Position numbers and translations under genes: made by a program. A model generated the notes under the pieces. It saw only the letters and a list, made by a program, of their open reading frames with translations, was not told the DNA's origin and ran no database searches. Shown one piece after another: positions 11,626 to 20,765 of a DNA stretch of 64,000 nt; positions within the stretch are counted from its first letter, which is position 1, and each line of letters starts with the position of its first letter. The stretch comes from Rhodoferax sp. GTDB taxonomy: Bacteria; Pseudomonadota; Gammaproteobacteria; Burkholderiales; Burkholderiaceae_C. The DNA lies in contig JARLJI010000050.1 of the NCBI GenBank assembly GCA_031291295.1, positions 48,709 to 112,708 of the forward strand, written 5' to 3'.

Positions 11626-12510
11626 ATGAATGCCATTGCCACATCTGCCATGAGCCCGGGCCACCAGGCCCTGCCTGCCTCCCTCAGCGACGAGGCGCTG
11701 GCGCGCGAATCCGTCGTCGCGCAAGCGGCCATCCGCCGGCACCGCTTCGTGATCATCGGCCTGCGCATTGCGGTGCTGGTGCTGGTGCTGGGCGGCTGGG
11801 AGCTGGCCGCCAGCCGCAAGTGGATCGACCCATTTTTCTACTCCCAGCCCTCGCTGATCTGGGCGCAAATCGTCGAATGGATTCGCGACGGCACCTCGCA
11901 GGGGCCGCTGTGGGTGCAGGTGGCCGTGACGCTGGAGGAAACCGTGATCGGCTTCCTGATCGGCGGCATCGGCGGCATCATCTGCGGCATCCTGCTGGGC
12001 CGCAACAAACTGCTGTCGGACGTGTTCAGCCTGTACATCCAGATCGCCAACTCGATCCCGCGCGTGGTGCTCGGCTCGGTGTTCGTCATCGCACTCGGGC
12101 TGGGCATGGCCTCCAAAGTGGCGCTGGCCGTGGTGATGGTGTTCTTCGTCGTGTTCGGCAACGCCTTCCAGGGCGTGCGCGAGGCCGACAAGTACCTGAT
12201 CGCCAACGCGCGCATCCTCGGCGCGTCCAAGCGCCAGCTCACCACGGCGGTGGTCATTCCGTCGGCCATGTCGTGGATTCTGGCGAGCCTGCATGTGAGC
12301 TTCGGCTTTGCCCTGGTCGGCGCCGTGGTGGGTGAATTCCTCGGCGCCAAGGAAGGCATGGGCCTGCTGATCTCCACCGCGCAGGGCGCCTTCAACGCCA
12401 GCGGCGTGTTCGCCGCGATGATCGTGCTCGCGGTGGTCGCGCTGGTGGCCGACTTCCTGCTGACGCGTCTGGAAAAGCGCCTGCTCAAATGGCGGCCCGC
12501 GGCGTTCTGA
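11626..12510 (+). CDS. ABC transporter permease (SsuC/TauC type)
   Basis: 294-residue inner-membrane permease with about six membrane segments between residues 45 and 285. It has a BPD_transp_1-like EAA loop (AFQGVREADKYLIANARILGA in the family position, GA followed by a basic segment). The ATG at 11626 has AGAGAG upstream; a TTG at 11599 is in frame but unlikely. Last gene of the importer operon, followed by a terminator. Confidence 0.88.
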   Translation: MNAIATSAMSPGHQALPASLSDEALARESVVAQAAIRRHRFVIIGLRIAVLVLVLGGWELAASRKWIDPFFYSQPSLIWAQIVEWIRDGTSQGPLWVQVAVTLEETVIGFLIGGIGGIICGILLGRNKLLSDVFSLYIQIANSIPRVVLGSVFVIALGLGMASKVALAVVMVFFVVFGNAFQGVREADKYLIANARILGASKRQLTTAVVIPSAMSWILASLHVSFGFALVGAVVGEFLGAKEGMGLLISTAQGAFNASGVFAAMIVLAVVALVADFLLTRLEKRLLKWRPAAF

Positions 12511-12533
12511 CGTTCAAGACAGACACCCAAAAC

Positions 12534-12567
12534 AAAACCCCACGGTCTTGCGACCTGCGGGGTTTTT
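12534..12567 (+). terminator. Rho-independent terminator after the ABC importer operon
   Basis: AAAACCCC ... GGGGTTTTT arms enclose an imperfect inner stem (CGGTC/GACC) and end in T residues, 24 bases after the permease stop. Confidence 0.75.
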
Positions 12568-12574
12568 CTTGCGT

Positions 12575-12620
12575 GCTACTTGTTTTATAGCTAACTGCGC
12601 CCGAACCGTATGGGCTTGCA
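12575..12620. repeat. Dispersed GCTA/TAGC element (intergenic copy)
   Basis: Begins GCTAC-ttgtttt-ATAGC, followed by a GC-rich stretch and GGGCTTGCAGCC. It is one of about ten related short elements in the window, most of which lie inside genes; see the finding on this repeat. Confidence 0.6.
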
Positions 12621-12622
12621 GC

Positions 12623-14215
12623 CTATTTGTCTCTTAGTTTTTGCAGCAGCCCGGCGGTGGAACCGTCGAGGCCGGCGACATCACCGCTGTGCAGCCGCGG
12701 CTCGATGTCCCGGGCCAGTACCTTGCCAAGCTCGACACCCCACTGGTCGAAGCTGTTGATGCCCCAGACCGAGCCGCTGACAAACACGCGGTGCTCCTGC
12801 AGCGCGAGCAGCGCGCCCAGACTCGCCGGGGTCAGCTCCTCTAACAGCAGGAAGGTGCTGGGCCGGTTGCCAGGAAAGTGGCGATGCCCGCCCGCGTCCA
12901 CCTGGCCGACCATCAGCGCCTGCGCCTGCGCCAGGGCATTGGCCAGCAGCCGGTCGTGATGCCCCGGCAGGTCATGCGTCGATTTCCTGACCGCAACAAA
13001 TTCGACCGGCACCACGTCCGTGCCCTGGTGCAGCATCTGGAAATACGCATGCTGGCCATTGGTGCCGGGCTCGCCCCAGAGCACCGGCGCGGTGCCGAAC
13101 GGCAGCGCCTGGCCCTGCAGGTCAACGCGTTTGCCGTTGCTCTCCATCTCGAGCTGCTGCAGGTAGGCCGGCAAGCGTTTGAGCGCGCTGTGGTACGGCG
13201 CAATGCTGCGGCTGGAGAAGCCCAGGAAGTTGCGGTACCAGACGTCGAGCAGGCCCAGGCGCACGGGCAGGTTCTGCGTCAGAGGCGCCGTACGGAAATG
13301 CTCGTCCATCGCATGCGCGCCCGCGAGGAAGTCGCGGAACCCCGCCTCGCCGATGGCAATGGCAATCGGCAGCCCGATGGCCGACCACAGGGAATAGCGG
13401 CCACCGACCCAGTCCCAGAAACCGAAGGTGGTGGTGATGCCAAATGCGTTCGCCGTCGCCACGTTGGTGGTGAGCGCCGCAAAGTGGCGTGCAATGTCGC
13501 TGCCGCCCTGCGCCTCGAACCAGCGCCGCACCGACTGCGCGTTGCTCATGGTCTCCGCCGTGGTGAAGGTCTTGGAGGCGATCAGGAACAGCGTGTTCTG
13601 TGGCTTGAGGTGCTTGAGCACCGCGGCCAGCTCGTGGCCGTCCACGTTGGAGACAAAGTGAAAGCGCTTGCCCGGCAGCGTGAATTCATCGAGCGCCAGC
13701 ACCGCCATCTGCGGCCCGAGGTCGGAGCCGCCAATGCCGATGTTGACCACGTCGGTGATGGCGGCATCCAACCGCACGGCCTGTGCATAGGCCAGCATCG
13801 CGTCCAAGGTGGCGTGCACCTGTGCGAGTTCGTGCGTCAACCCGTTTGCTTCACTATTGATAGCTGACTGTCCATAACTAGTATGGTCTACTGCCGGTTT
13901 TCTCAACAAATAATGCAGCACGGCGCGCTGCTCGGTGCTGTTGATCTTTTCGCCCGCGAACATCGCATCGCGGTGCGCCTCGACGCCGCATTGGCGCGCC
14001 AACTCGAACAGCAGCGCCTGCGTGGCGGCGTCGATCAGGTTCTTCGACAGATCGGCAAAGACGTGCGGCGCGCTCTGGCTGAACGCTGCAAAGCGCTGAG
14101 GGTCGGCCGCGAAGGCGTCGCGCAGATCGAAACTGTGCCCACTGGATTGATACGCCTCCTGCAACGCCCGCCAGGCGGCGGTCCGGTCCCCGCGTGCACG
14201 CGTTGGCACCGCCAT
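12623..14215 (-). CDS. pgi: Glucose-6-phosphate isomerase
   Basis: 530-residue cytoplasmic enzyme that interconverts glucose-6-phosphate and fructose-6-phosphate. It has the GIGGSDLGP phosphate-binding loop, the SKTFTTAETM segment, the FWDWVGGRYSLWS signature and the C-terminal FDQWGVELGK with the active-site Lys. The ATG at 14215 is two bases after the tal stop; a much longer open frame exists upstream but overlaps tal. Around residues 115-125 there is a stretch (TSYGQSAINSEANG) longer than in E. coli Pgi. It is encoded by a dispersed repeat element at 13848-13903. Transcribed after tal. Confidence 0.95.
   Translation of the reverse strand: MAVPTRARGDRTAAWRALQEAYQSSGHSFDLRDAFAADPQRFAAFSQSAPHVFADLSKNLIDAATQALLFELARQCGVEAHRDAMFAGEKINSTEQRAVLHYLLRKPAVDHTSYGQSAINSEANGLTHELAQVHATLDAMLAYAQAVRLDAAITDVVNIGIGGSDLGPQMAVLALDEFTLPGKRFHFVSNVDGHELAAVLKHLKPQNTLFLIASKTFTTAETMSNAQSVRRWFEAQGGSDIARHFAALTTNVATANAFGITTTFGFWDWVGGRYSLWSAIGLPIAIAIGEAGFRDFLAGAHAMDEHFRTAPLTQNLPVRLGLLDVWYRNFLGFSSRSIAPYHSALKRLPAYLQQLEMESNGKRVDLQGQALPFGTAPVLWGEPGTNGQHAYFQMLHQGTDVVPVEFVAVRKSTHDLPGHHDRLLANALAQAQALMVGQVDAGGHRHFPGNRPSTFLLLEELTPASLGALLALQEHRVFVSGSVWGINSFDQWGVELGKVLARDIEPRLHSGDVAGLDGSTAGLLQKLRDK
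13848..13903. repeat. Dispersed GCTA/TAGC element inside pgi
   Basis: CACTATTGATAGCTGAC followed by CATAACTAGTATGG and a GCC-rich end resembles the intergenic copies. It is in frame and translated as a loop insertion in Pgi. Confidence 0.6.
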
Positions 14216-14217
14216 GC

Positions 14218-15165
14218 TCAGGCCGCCAGGATGAGTTGTTCGAGCTTGCCCGCATCGGCCGCGAACGCGCGGATGCCTTCGGCCAGCTTGTCGGTGGCCA
14301 TGGCATCTTCGTTGAGCGCGTAGCGAAAGCCGGCTTCGTCGAAATTCACGGCCGGCAAGTCCAGCGCCTTCGCCGCCTGCGGGTCCAGCGCGCGCTCCAG
14401 GGCGGCGTTGCTCGCGGTCAGCTGCGCCAGCAGTTCGGGGCTGATGGTCAGCAGATCGCAGCCGGCCAGCGCCACGATCTGGCCCACGTTGCGAAAGCTC
14501 GCGCCCATGATCTCTGTCGCGATGCCGAAGTGTTTGTAATGGTTGTAGATCTGCCGCACCGACTTGACGCCGGGGTCGTTGGCGCCCGCGTTGGCGGCCT
14601 CGTCCCAAGCCGCCCCGGCAGTCTTCTTGTACCAGTCGTAAATGCGGCCGACGAACGGCGAGATCAACTGCACCTTGGCCTGGCCGCACGCCACCGCCTG
14701 GCAAAACGAGAACAGCAGCGTCAGGTTGGTGTGAATGCCGCGCCGCTCCAGTTGCGCCGCGGCCTGAATGCCTTCCCAGGTGGCGGCCACCTTGATCAGC
14801 ACGCGGTCGATGTGAATGCCCTCGGCCTGGTACAGCTCGATGATGCGTTCGCCCCGCGCGACGCTGGCGTTCGTGTCGAAGCTCAGCCGGGCATCGACCT
14901 CGGTGGACACGCGCCCGGGAATGATGGCCAGGATCTCGGCACCGAAGCGCACCAACAGCCGGTCCACGATCTCGTCCAGCGCGCGGCCGCGGAATTGGGC
15001 CACCGTGTCGGTCAGCAGCGACCGGTACTCGGCCTTCTGCACCGCCTTCAGAATCAGCGACGGATTGGTGGTCGCATCGCGCGGCTTGAAGGCGTCGAGT
15101 TGCTTGAAATCACCGGAGTCGGCAACCACGGTGGTGAACTGTTTGAGGACATCGAGTTGGGTCAT
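14218..15165 (-). CDS. tal: Transaldolase
   Basis: 315-residue TalB-type enzyme of the non-oxidative pentose phosphate pathway, which transfers a dihydroxyacetone unit between sugar phosphates. It shows [10 protein letters not shown] near residue 30, the Schiff-base Lys125 in [13 protein letters not shown], and [11 protein letters not shown]. Length and motifs are those of the E. coli enzyme. It is the first gene of a tal-pgi pair and is divergent from zwf, so the 62-base gap is a shared control region. Confidence 0.95.
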   Translation of the reverse strand: MTQLDVLKQFTTVVADSGDFKQLDAFKPRDATTNPSLILKAVQKAEYRSLLTDTVAQFRGRALDEIVDRLLVRFGAEILAIIPGRVSTEVDARLSFDTNASVARGERIIELYQAEGIHIDRVLIKVAATWEGIQAAAQLERRGIHTNLTLLFSFCQAVACGQAKVQLISPFVGRIYDWYKKTAGAAWDEAANAGANDPGVKSVRQIYNHYKHFGIATEIMGASFRNVGQIVALAGCDLLTISPELLAQLTASNAALERALDPQAAKALDLPAVNFDEAGFRYALNEDAMATDKLAEGIRAFAADAGKLEQLILAA

Positions 15166-15187
15166 GCTTGAATTATCTTTGAAATAA

Positions 15188-15218
15188 AGTTACATTACAA
15201 ATCCGTTTTTATGTAACT
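15188..15218. promoter_or_regulatory. Inverted repeat between tal and zwf, candidate HexR-type operator
   Basis: AGTTACAT and ATGTAACT form a perfect 8-base inverted repeat spaced by 15 bases, in an AT-rich gap between two divergent sugar-phosphate genes. HexR of other proteobacteria binds TGTA/TACA-containing palindromes in front of zwf. The hexR-like gene lies just downstream. Assignment is inference. Confidence 0.4.
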
Positions 15219-15227
15219 CGTAAAAAA

Positions 15228-16694
15228 ATGTCCTTCGATCTTGTCCTGTTTGGCGGCACCGGCGACCTGGCCTGGCGCAAGCTGATGCCCGCGCTGTTCC
15301 AGGCTTTTCGCCATGGCACCCTGCCCGAGGGCGGGCGCATCATCGGCGTCGCGCGCGACGACCTGACCGATGCGCAGTACCGCGCCTTGATCCAGACCCG
15401 CTTCGACAGCGTCGAGGGCGCCAAGCGCCCGAACGCCGAGGAGTTTGCGCGCTTTGCCGACCTGCTCCAGTTCGTGCGCATGGACCTGTCCAGGCCCGAC
15501 GACTACGCGCGGCTGGCCGCGCGCCTGGCGCAGCGCGATGCCGACACCGTGGTGATGTATGTCGCCACCGCGCCGGCACTGTTCGGCACCACCTGCGAGC
15601 AGATTGCCGCGGCCGGCCTGAACTGGCCGAACACCCGGATCGTGCTGGAAAAGCCGCTGGGCCACGACCTGGCATCGAACCGCGCCATCAACGCCATTGT
15701 GTGCAGCGCCTTCAGCGAGCGCCAGGTGTTTCGCATCGACCACTACCTGGGCAAGCCTTCGGTGCAGAACCTGTTTGCGCTGCGCTTCGGCAACGCGCTG
15801 TTCGAGCCGCTGTGGCGGCGCGAGACCATTGCCAACATCCAGATCACGATCGCCGAGGACTTGGGCGTCGAAAAACGCGGCGCCTTCTACGAAACCACCG
15901 GCACGCTGCGCGATATGGTGCAAAACCATGCGCTGCAGTTGCTGTGCGCCATCGGCATGGAGCCGCCCATCAACGCGCATGCCGATGCCATCCGCGACGA
16001 AAAGCTCAAGGTGCTGCGCTCGCTCGCGCCCTGGACGCCGCAGACCCTGTCGCAGCATGTGGTGCGCGGGCAATACGCGGCCGGCAACATGGGTGGCGTG
16101 GTGGTGCCCGGCTACCGCGACGAGGCTGGTGTCAACCCCAACAGCCGCACCGAGACCTTCGTCGCCCTGCGCACCGAGATCGCCAACTGGCGCTGGGCCG
16201 GCGTGCCGTTCTACATTCGCACCGGCAAGCGGCTGGCCGCGCGCGATGCGCACATCGAGGTGAACTTCCGGCCCACGCCGCACGCGATTTTCAAGGCGCC
16301 GCTGGGCGCGGCGAACCGTCTCGTGATCAACCTGCAGCCCAAGGACGGCCTCGAGCTGCACCTGCTCGCGCAGGGGCAGGACAACCGCCAGAACACGCGA
16401 ACTCCGGCGCAATCGCTGGCCCCCGTGCAGCTCGACCTCGACTTCGACACGCGTTTCGGCGCGGAGCGGGTCGGCGCCTACGAACGCCTGCTGCTCGACG
16501 TGATCGACGGCCGCCTCAACCTGTTCGTGCGCAGCGACGAGCAGGAAGAAGCCTGGCGCTGGGTCGAGCCGATCCTGGACTTCTGGCAAAACGACGCGCA
16601 GGGCCCGCGGCCTTATGCGGCCGGCACCTGGGGACCAAGCGCCGCCAGCGCCATGATCGCGCGCGATGGTTATTGCTGGAGCGAGGAATGTTGA
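15228..16694 (+). CDS. zwf: Glucose-6-phosphate 1-dehydrogenase
   Basis: 488-residue NADP-linked enzyme that starts the oxidative pentose phosphate and Entner-Doudoroff routes. The N-terminus has the nucleotide-binding GGTGDLAWRKL. The substrate signature RIDHYLGKPSVQN lies near residue 170, and FYIRTGKRL further on is also typical. The ATG at 15228 is the first start after the control region. A hexR-like regulator gene follows, a common pairing. Confidence 0.96.
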   Translation: MSFDLVLFGGTGDLAWRKLMPALFQAFRHGTLPEGGRIIGVARDDLTDAQYRALIQTRFDSVEGAKRPNAEEFARFADLLQFVRMDLSRPDDYARLAARLAQRDADTVVMYVATAPALFGTTCEQIAAAGLNWPNTRIVLEKPLGHDLASNRAINAIVCSAFSERQVFRIDHYLGKPSVQNLFALRFGNALFEPLWRRETIANIQITIAEDLGVEKRGAFYETTGTLRDMVQNHALQLLCAIGMEPPINAHADAIRDEKLKVLRSLAPWTPQTLSQHVVRGQYAAGNMGGVVVPGYRDEAGVNPNSRTETFVALRTEIANWRWAGVPFYIRTGKRLAARDAHIEVNFRPTPHAIFKAPLGAANRLVINLQPKDGLELHLLAQGQDNRQNTRTPAQSLAPVQLDLDFDTRFGAERVGAYERLLLDVIDGRLNLFVRSDEQEEAWRWVEPILDFWQNDAQGPRPYAAGTWGPSAASAMIARDGYCWSEEC

Positions 16695-16711
16695 ACACCC
16701 CCAGGCTGCGC

Positions 16712-16800
16712 GCACTGCGTGTCGCTTCGCCACCCCCCTTGCAGGGGGCAACACCAGCGGCCCGGCGGAGCCGGTTCCGCGGCGTTCCTGGCTTGGAGCA
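16712..16800. repeat. GC-rich dispersed repeat between zwf and hexR
   Basis: Contains CACTGCGTGTCGCTTCG, a CCCCCC-ttgca-GGGGG hairpin, and a GGCCCGGCGGAGCC palindrome. It resembles, but is longer than, the three GC-rich elements in the gsp locus and is probably the same repeat class. Confidence 0.5.
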
Positions 16801-16851
16801 CCCCGGGTTCATACCGCGCGGGTCGCGCCTGGAAGAAAAGAGAGGCTGAGC

Positions 16852-17712
16852 ATGCTGGACAGAATCAAGGCATCGCTCCCTTCGCTGGCGCCGGCCGAGC
16901 AGCGCGTGGGCAAACTGGTGCTGGCCGACCCGCGCGCTTTTGCCAACCTGCCGGTCAGCACGCTGGCCGACCGCTCGCACGTGAGCAAACCCACGGTGAT
17001 CCGCTTTTGCCGCAGCATGGGCTACGACGGGCTGTCCGATTTCAAACTCAAGCTGGCCGGCAGCGTGAGCGAGGGCGTGCCCTTCATCCACCGCAGCGTC
17101 GATGTGGACGACAAGACCAGCGACGTGCTGGTCAAGGTGATCGACAACACGGTGGCAGCGTTCCTCAAATACCGCAACGACGCCAGCAGCGCGGCCATTG
17201 AAAAAGCCGTTGAGGCACTCACCCACACCTGCCGGAGCGGCAAGCGCATCGAGTTCTTCGGCGTCGGCAATTCCGGCATCGTGGCGCAGGACGCGCAGCA
17301 CAAGTTTTTCCGGCTCGGGGTGAACGCGATCGCCTACAGCGACGGCCACATGCAGGTCATGAGCGCCTCGCTCCTGGGCCCGGGCGACTGCGTGGTGGTG
17401 ATCTCGAACTCGGGGCGCACGCGCGACCTGATGGACGCCGCAGACATCGCACGAAGGAACGGCGCCACCACCATCGTGATCACCGCCAGCGGCTCCCCGC
17501 TGGCCACCATCACCCAGCAGGCCGGGCACATCCACCTGTCGGCCGACCACCCGGAAGGCTACGACCGCTACAGCCCCATGGTGTCGCGGCTGCTGCACCT
17601 GATGATCATCGACGTGCTGGCCACCTGTCTGGCCCTGCGCATCGGCGGTGACAAGCTGCAGCCGATGCTGCGCGAAATGAAGAACAATTTGCGCAGCAAG
17701 CGCTATGCCTGA
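16852..17712 (+). CDS. hexR: RpiR-family transcriptional regulator, HexR-like
   Basis: 286-residue regulator with an N-terminal helix-turn-helix (about 1-77: LAPAEQRVGKLVL, HVSKPTVIRFCRSMGYDG) and a C-terminal SIS sugar-phosphate-binding domain (about 125-260: FFGVGNSGIVAQDAQ, ISNSGRTRDL). This matches HexR, which senses 2-keto-3-deoxy-6-phosphogluconate and controls zwf. The ATG at 16852 follows GAGG; a longer frame upstream runs through the repeat. A repeat separates it from zwf. Confidence 0.88.
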   Translation: MLDRIKASLPSLAPAEQRVGKLVLADPRAFANLPVSTLADRSHVSKPTVIRFCRSMGYDGLSDFKLKLAGSVSEGVPFIHRSVDVDDKTSDVLVKVIDNTVAAFLKYRNDASSAAIEKAVEALTHTCRSGKRIEFFGVGNSGIVAQDAQHKFFRLGVNAIAYSDGHMQVMSASLLGPGDCVVVISNSGRTRDLMDAADIARRNGATTIVITASGSPLATITQQAGHIHLSADHPEGYDRYSPMVSRLLHLMIIDVLATCLALRIGGDKLQPMLREMKNNLRSKRYA

Positions 17713-17717
17713 TATCT

Positions 17718-17780
17718 ACAAGAAACAAGGCTGTAGCCCTTATGGGGCCTTCACCATCAGCTATCAACCCGATAGCACCT
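17718..17780. repeat. Dispersed GCTA/TAGC element between hexR and the dipeptide operon
   Basis: Read on the minus strand it starts GCTATCGGGTTGATAGC and continues through CCCATAAGGGCTACAGCC. It lies between the convergent ends of hexR and the ABC operon and is the best-preserved copy of this element in the window. Confidence 0.65.
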
Positions 17781-18777
17781 AGATGCGACCTTCTTCCACG
17801 GCATGGCAGGCGATCTTCACGCCTTGGATGTCCAGCAGCACCGGCCGCTCGGCCCGGCAGCGATCATTCACATGCGGGCAGCGCGGATGGAAGGTGCAGC
17901 CCGTGGGCGGGTTCAGCGGGTTCGGCACCTCGCCCTGCACGGGGGTGCGGGCGCGGCCGGTGTCGTGCATCTTCGGAATCGCATCGAGCAGCATGCGCGT
18001 GTACGGATGCCTTGGCGTCGCGAACAGCGCCTGCTTGCTTGAGAGCTCCACCAGGCGGCCCAGGTACATCACGCCGACCTGGTCGCTCACATGGCGCACC
18101 ACCGCGAGGTTGTGCGAGATGAACAAATAGGTCAGGCCGCGCGAGCGCTGCAGGTCCTTCATGATGTTGAGCACCTGCGCCTGCACGCTCACGTCCAGCG
18201 CCGAAGTCGGCTCGTCGCAGACCAGGAATTCAGGCTCGGTGGCCAGCGCGCGCGCGATCGAGATGCGCTGGCGCTGACCGCCCGAGAACTGGTGCGGATA
18301 CTTCACCATGTCGAGCGGCGACAGGCCGACCGACTGCAGCAGTGCGCCGACCCGCGCCTTCAACTCGGCCGCGTTGGTGATCAGGCCATGCTCCTTGAGC
18401 GGCTCGCCCACGATGTCTTCCACCAGCCAGCGCGGATTCAGGCTGGCGTATGGGTCCTGGAAGATCATCTGCACGCGCCGGCGCAGCTGCCGGCCCGCGG
18501 GCGTCTTGAACGCCGCGTGCGCGTCCTGGCCGTCAAAGGTCAGACCGCCGCGCGTGGGCTCGTACAGCCCCACCAGCAGGCGCGCCACGGTGCTCTTGCC
18601 GCAGCCCGACTCGCCGACCAGCGCCAGCGTCTTGCCCTTCTCGATCTCGAAGCTCACACCATCGACGGCGCGCAGCAGCACCCGGGGCTTGCGCTCGAGC
18701 ACGCGGTTCAGCCAGGGCGGCGACACGTCGAAGGTCTTCGCCAGGTCGTGGGCCTGGACCAGTGGCGCCCCGCTCAT
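17779..18777 (-). CDS. dppF: Peptide ABC transporter ATP-binding protein (DppF/OppF type)
   Basis: 332-residue ATPase. It has Walker [14 protein letters not shown], signature [15 protein letters not shown] and Walker [12 protein letters not shown]. The C-terminal oligopeptide/dipeptide extension has the PHPYTRMLL segment and three Cys in [14 protein letters not shown], as in iron-sulfur-containing DppD/DppF-type ATPases. It overlaps the preceding dppD gene by four bases. Last gene of the operon. Substrate specificity is not determinable. Confidence 0.92.
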   Translation of the reverse strand: MSGAPLVQAHDLAKTFDVSPPWLNRVLERKPRVLLRAVDGVSFEIEKGKTLALVGESGCGKSTVARLLVGLYEPTRGGLTFDGQDAHAAFKTPAGRQLRRRVQMIFQDPYASLNPRWLVEDIVGEPLKEHGLITNAAELKARVGALLQSVGLSPLDMVKYPHQFSGGQRQRISIARALATEPEFLVCDEPTSALDVSVQAQVLNIMKDLQRSRGLTYLFISHNLAVVRHVSDQVGVMYLGRLVELSSKQALFATPRHPYTRMLLDAIPKMHDTGRARTPVQGEVPNPLNPPTGCTFHPRCPHVNDRCRAERPVLLDIQGVKIACHAVEEGRI

Positions 18778-19748
18778 GGTCGGCTCCCATCGTGCAGCCA
18801 GCAGGCCGCGCGCGTCACACCGGCATTCATCAAATCGGGCCGCTCCTGTTTGCAGCGGTCAAAGGTCTGCGGGCAGCGCGGATTGAAGGCGCAGCCCTGC
18901 GGAATGGCGTTCAGGCGCGGCATGGCGCCGTCGATCTGGTTCAGCCGCTCGCGGTCCACGGTGATGTCGGGAATCGCGGCCATCAGCCCCGCGGTGTACG
19001 GGTGCGCCGGCCGGTTGATCACCTCGTGCACCGGGCCGATCTCGGCGATGCGTCCGGCATACATCACGGCCACGCGGTCGCAGGTTTCGGCGATCACGCC
19101 CATGTCATGGGTGATCAGCATCACGGCGGCGCCGTGTTGCCTGCAGATGCTCTTGAGCAGCGTGATGATCTGCGCCTGGATCGACACATCGAGCGCGGTG
19201 GTCGGCTCATCGGCCACGATCAGTTTCGGTTCGGCCGCCAGCGCCAGCGCAATCACCACGCGCTGGCGCATGCCGCCCGAGAACTGGTGCGGGTAGTGGT
19301 CGATGCGCTGCGCGGCGGCCGGGATGCCGGTGTCGTCGAGCAGCGAAATGGCGCGCGCCCGCGCCTCCTTCTCGGTGACCGGCAAATGCGTCCGGATGGT
19401 TTCCACCAATTGCCGCCCGATGGTGTAGAGCGGGTTCAGCGAGGTCAGCGGGTCCTGGAAAATGGCGCCGATCCGGCGCCCGCGAATATGCCGCATCTGC
19501 TCGTAGCCCAGGTGGTCGATGCGCTGCCCCTCGAGCAGGATCTGCCCGCTGGCCACGCGCCCCGGCGGCTCCAGCAGGCCGATGATGGCGGCCCCGGTCA
19601 GCGACTTGCCGGCCCCCGACTCGCCGACCACGCCGAGGATCTCGCCGGGCGCGATGTCGAACGAAATGTCGTCGAGCGCCCGCAGCGTGCCACGCCGGCC
19701 GGGAAACTCGACCACCAGGTTCTTGACTTGCAAAAGACTCATGGTCAT
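18774..19748 (-). CDS. dppD: Peptide ABC transporter ATP-binding protein (DppD/OppD type)
   Basis: 324-residue partner ATPase. It has Walker [12 protein letters not shown], signature [15 protein letters not shown], Walker [13 protein letters not shown] and the C-terminal HPYTAGLM plus [14 protein letters not shown] motif. The ATG at 19748 overlaps the stop of the permease gene (ATGA), so coupling is likely; an ATG two codons later is possible. Confidence 0.92.
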   Translation of the reverse strand: MTMSLLQVKNLVVEFPGRRGTLRALDDISFDIAPGEILGVVGESGAGKSLTGAAIIGLLEPPGRVASGQILLEGQRIDHLGYEQMRHIRGRRIGAIFQDPLTSLNPLYTIGRQLVETIRTHLPVTEKEARARAISLLDDTGIPAAAQRIDHYPHQFSGGMRQRVVIALALAAEPKLIVADEPTTALDVSIQAQIITLLKSICRQHGAAVMLITHDMGVIAETCDRVAVMYAGRIAEIGPVHEVINRPAHPYTAGLMAAIPDITVDRERLNQIDGAMPRLNAIPQGCAFNPRCPQTFDRCKQERPDLMNAGVTRAACWLHDGSRP

Positions 19749-20656
19749 CTCAAACGGGGGTTCATGGCATCGCGCAGCCAGTCACCCAGCAGGTTCACGG
19801 ACAGCGCAATCACCACCAGCATCAGGCCCGGAAACACCGCAATCCACCACTCGCCCGAGAACATGTAGTCGTTGCCGACTCGAATCAGGGTGCCCAGCGA
19901 GGGCGACGTCGGCGGTGCGCCGACCCCCAGAAACGACAGCGTGGCCTCGGTGATGATGGCGGTCGCGACCTGGATGGTCGCCAGCACCAGCACCGGCCCC
20001 ATCACATTGGGCAGCACGTGTTTGGTCATGATGCGCAGCGGCGCCACGCCGGTGACGCGCGCGGCCTGCACGTATTCCTTGTGGCGCTCGACCAGCGTGG
20101 AGCCGCGCACCGTGCGCGCGTACTGGACCCAGCCGCTCAGCGAGATCGAGAGAATCAGCACCCCGAATGCAACAGATTCGTGGGCATCGGGAAACAGCGC
20201 ACGCCCGACGCCGGCAATCAGCAGGGCAATCAGGATCGCCGGGAACGACAGCATGACGTCGCACAGGCGCATGAGCAGCGAATCGACCCAGCCGCCGCGA
20301 AAGCCCGCCAGCAAGCCCAGGAAAACCCCCACCAGCATTGACAGAATAACCGACACCACCCCCACCACCAGCGAAATGCGCGCCCCGTAAAACAGCACCG
20401 ACAAAATGTCGCGCCCCTGGTCGTCGGTGCCGAGCAGGTACTTGGCAGTGCCGTGCGCATCCCAGGCCGGCGGCAGCCGCGCATCAGAGAGCACCAGCGT
20501 GCTCAGGTCGAACGGGTTGTGCGGCGCCACCCAGCCCGCAAAGGCCGCGCAAAAAACACAGAGAAAGGCCACCACGGCCGCCGCGATCGCGACGGGCGAC
20601 GTGCGAAAGCTGTAGCCCACGTCGCCGTCGAACCAGCGTTGGAGAGTTTTGATCAT
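19745..20656 (-). CDS. dppC: Peptide ABC transporter permease (DppC/OppC type)
   Basis: 303-residue inner-membrane permease with an N-terminal membrane helix (about 24-46), a periplasmic loop containing GTDDQGRDILS, and five further helices. The coupling loop EYVQAARVTGVAPLRIM has the EAA-type pattern. It is separated from the upstream binding-protein gene by a GC-rich repeat. Confidence 0.92.
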   Translation of the reverse strand: MIKTLQRWFDGDVGYSFRTSPVAIAAAVVAFLCVFCAAFAGWVAPHNPFDLSTLVLSDARLPPAWDAHGTAKYLLGTDDQGRDILSVLFYGARISLVVGVVSVILSMLVGVFLGLLAGFRGGWVDSLLMRLCDVMLSFPAILIALLIAGVGRALFPDAHESVAFGVLILSISLSGWVQYARTVRGSTLVERHKEYVQAARVTGVAPLRIMTKHVLPNVMGPVLVLATIQVATAIITEATLSFLGVGAPPTSPSLGTLIRVGNDYMFSGEWWIAVFPGLMLVVIALSVNLLGDWLRDAMNPRLR

Positions 20657-20665
20657 GCGCTAACA

Positions 20666-20748
20666 AGGCCGGTTTTGCCCCCTCCCCCGCTGGGGGAGGG
20701 TTGGGGTGGGGGCGGCCCCCATCCTGGCCTTCCCCCAGCGGGGGAAAG
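20666..20748. repeat. GC-rich palindromic (REP-like) repeat between dppA and dppC
   Basis: Three overlapping hairpins: CCCTCCCCC-gct-GGGGGAGGG, a central G-rich/C-rich pair, and TTCCCCCAGCGGGGGAA. It sits in the transcript between the binding-protein gene and the permease. In such places REP elements can protect the upstream mRNA from 3' decay and lower downstream expression. Confidence 0.7.
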
Positions 20749-20765
20749 AGCAACCACCATACGGC

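Noticed and set aside
15195..16754. A 519-codon minus-strand frame opposite zwf
   Set aside because: Antisense shadow of zwf, low-complexity residues and no ribosome site.
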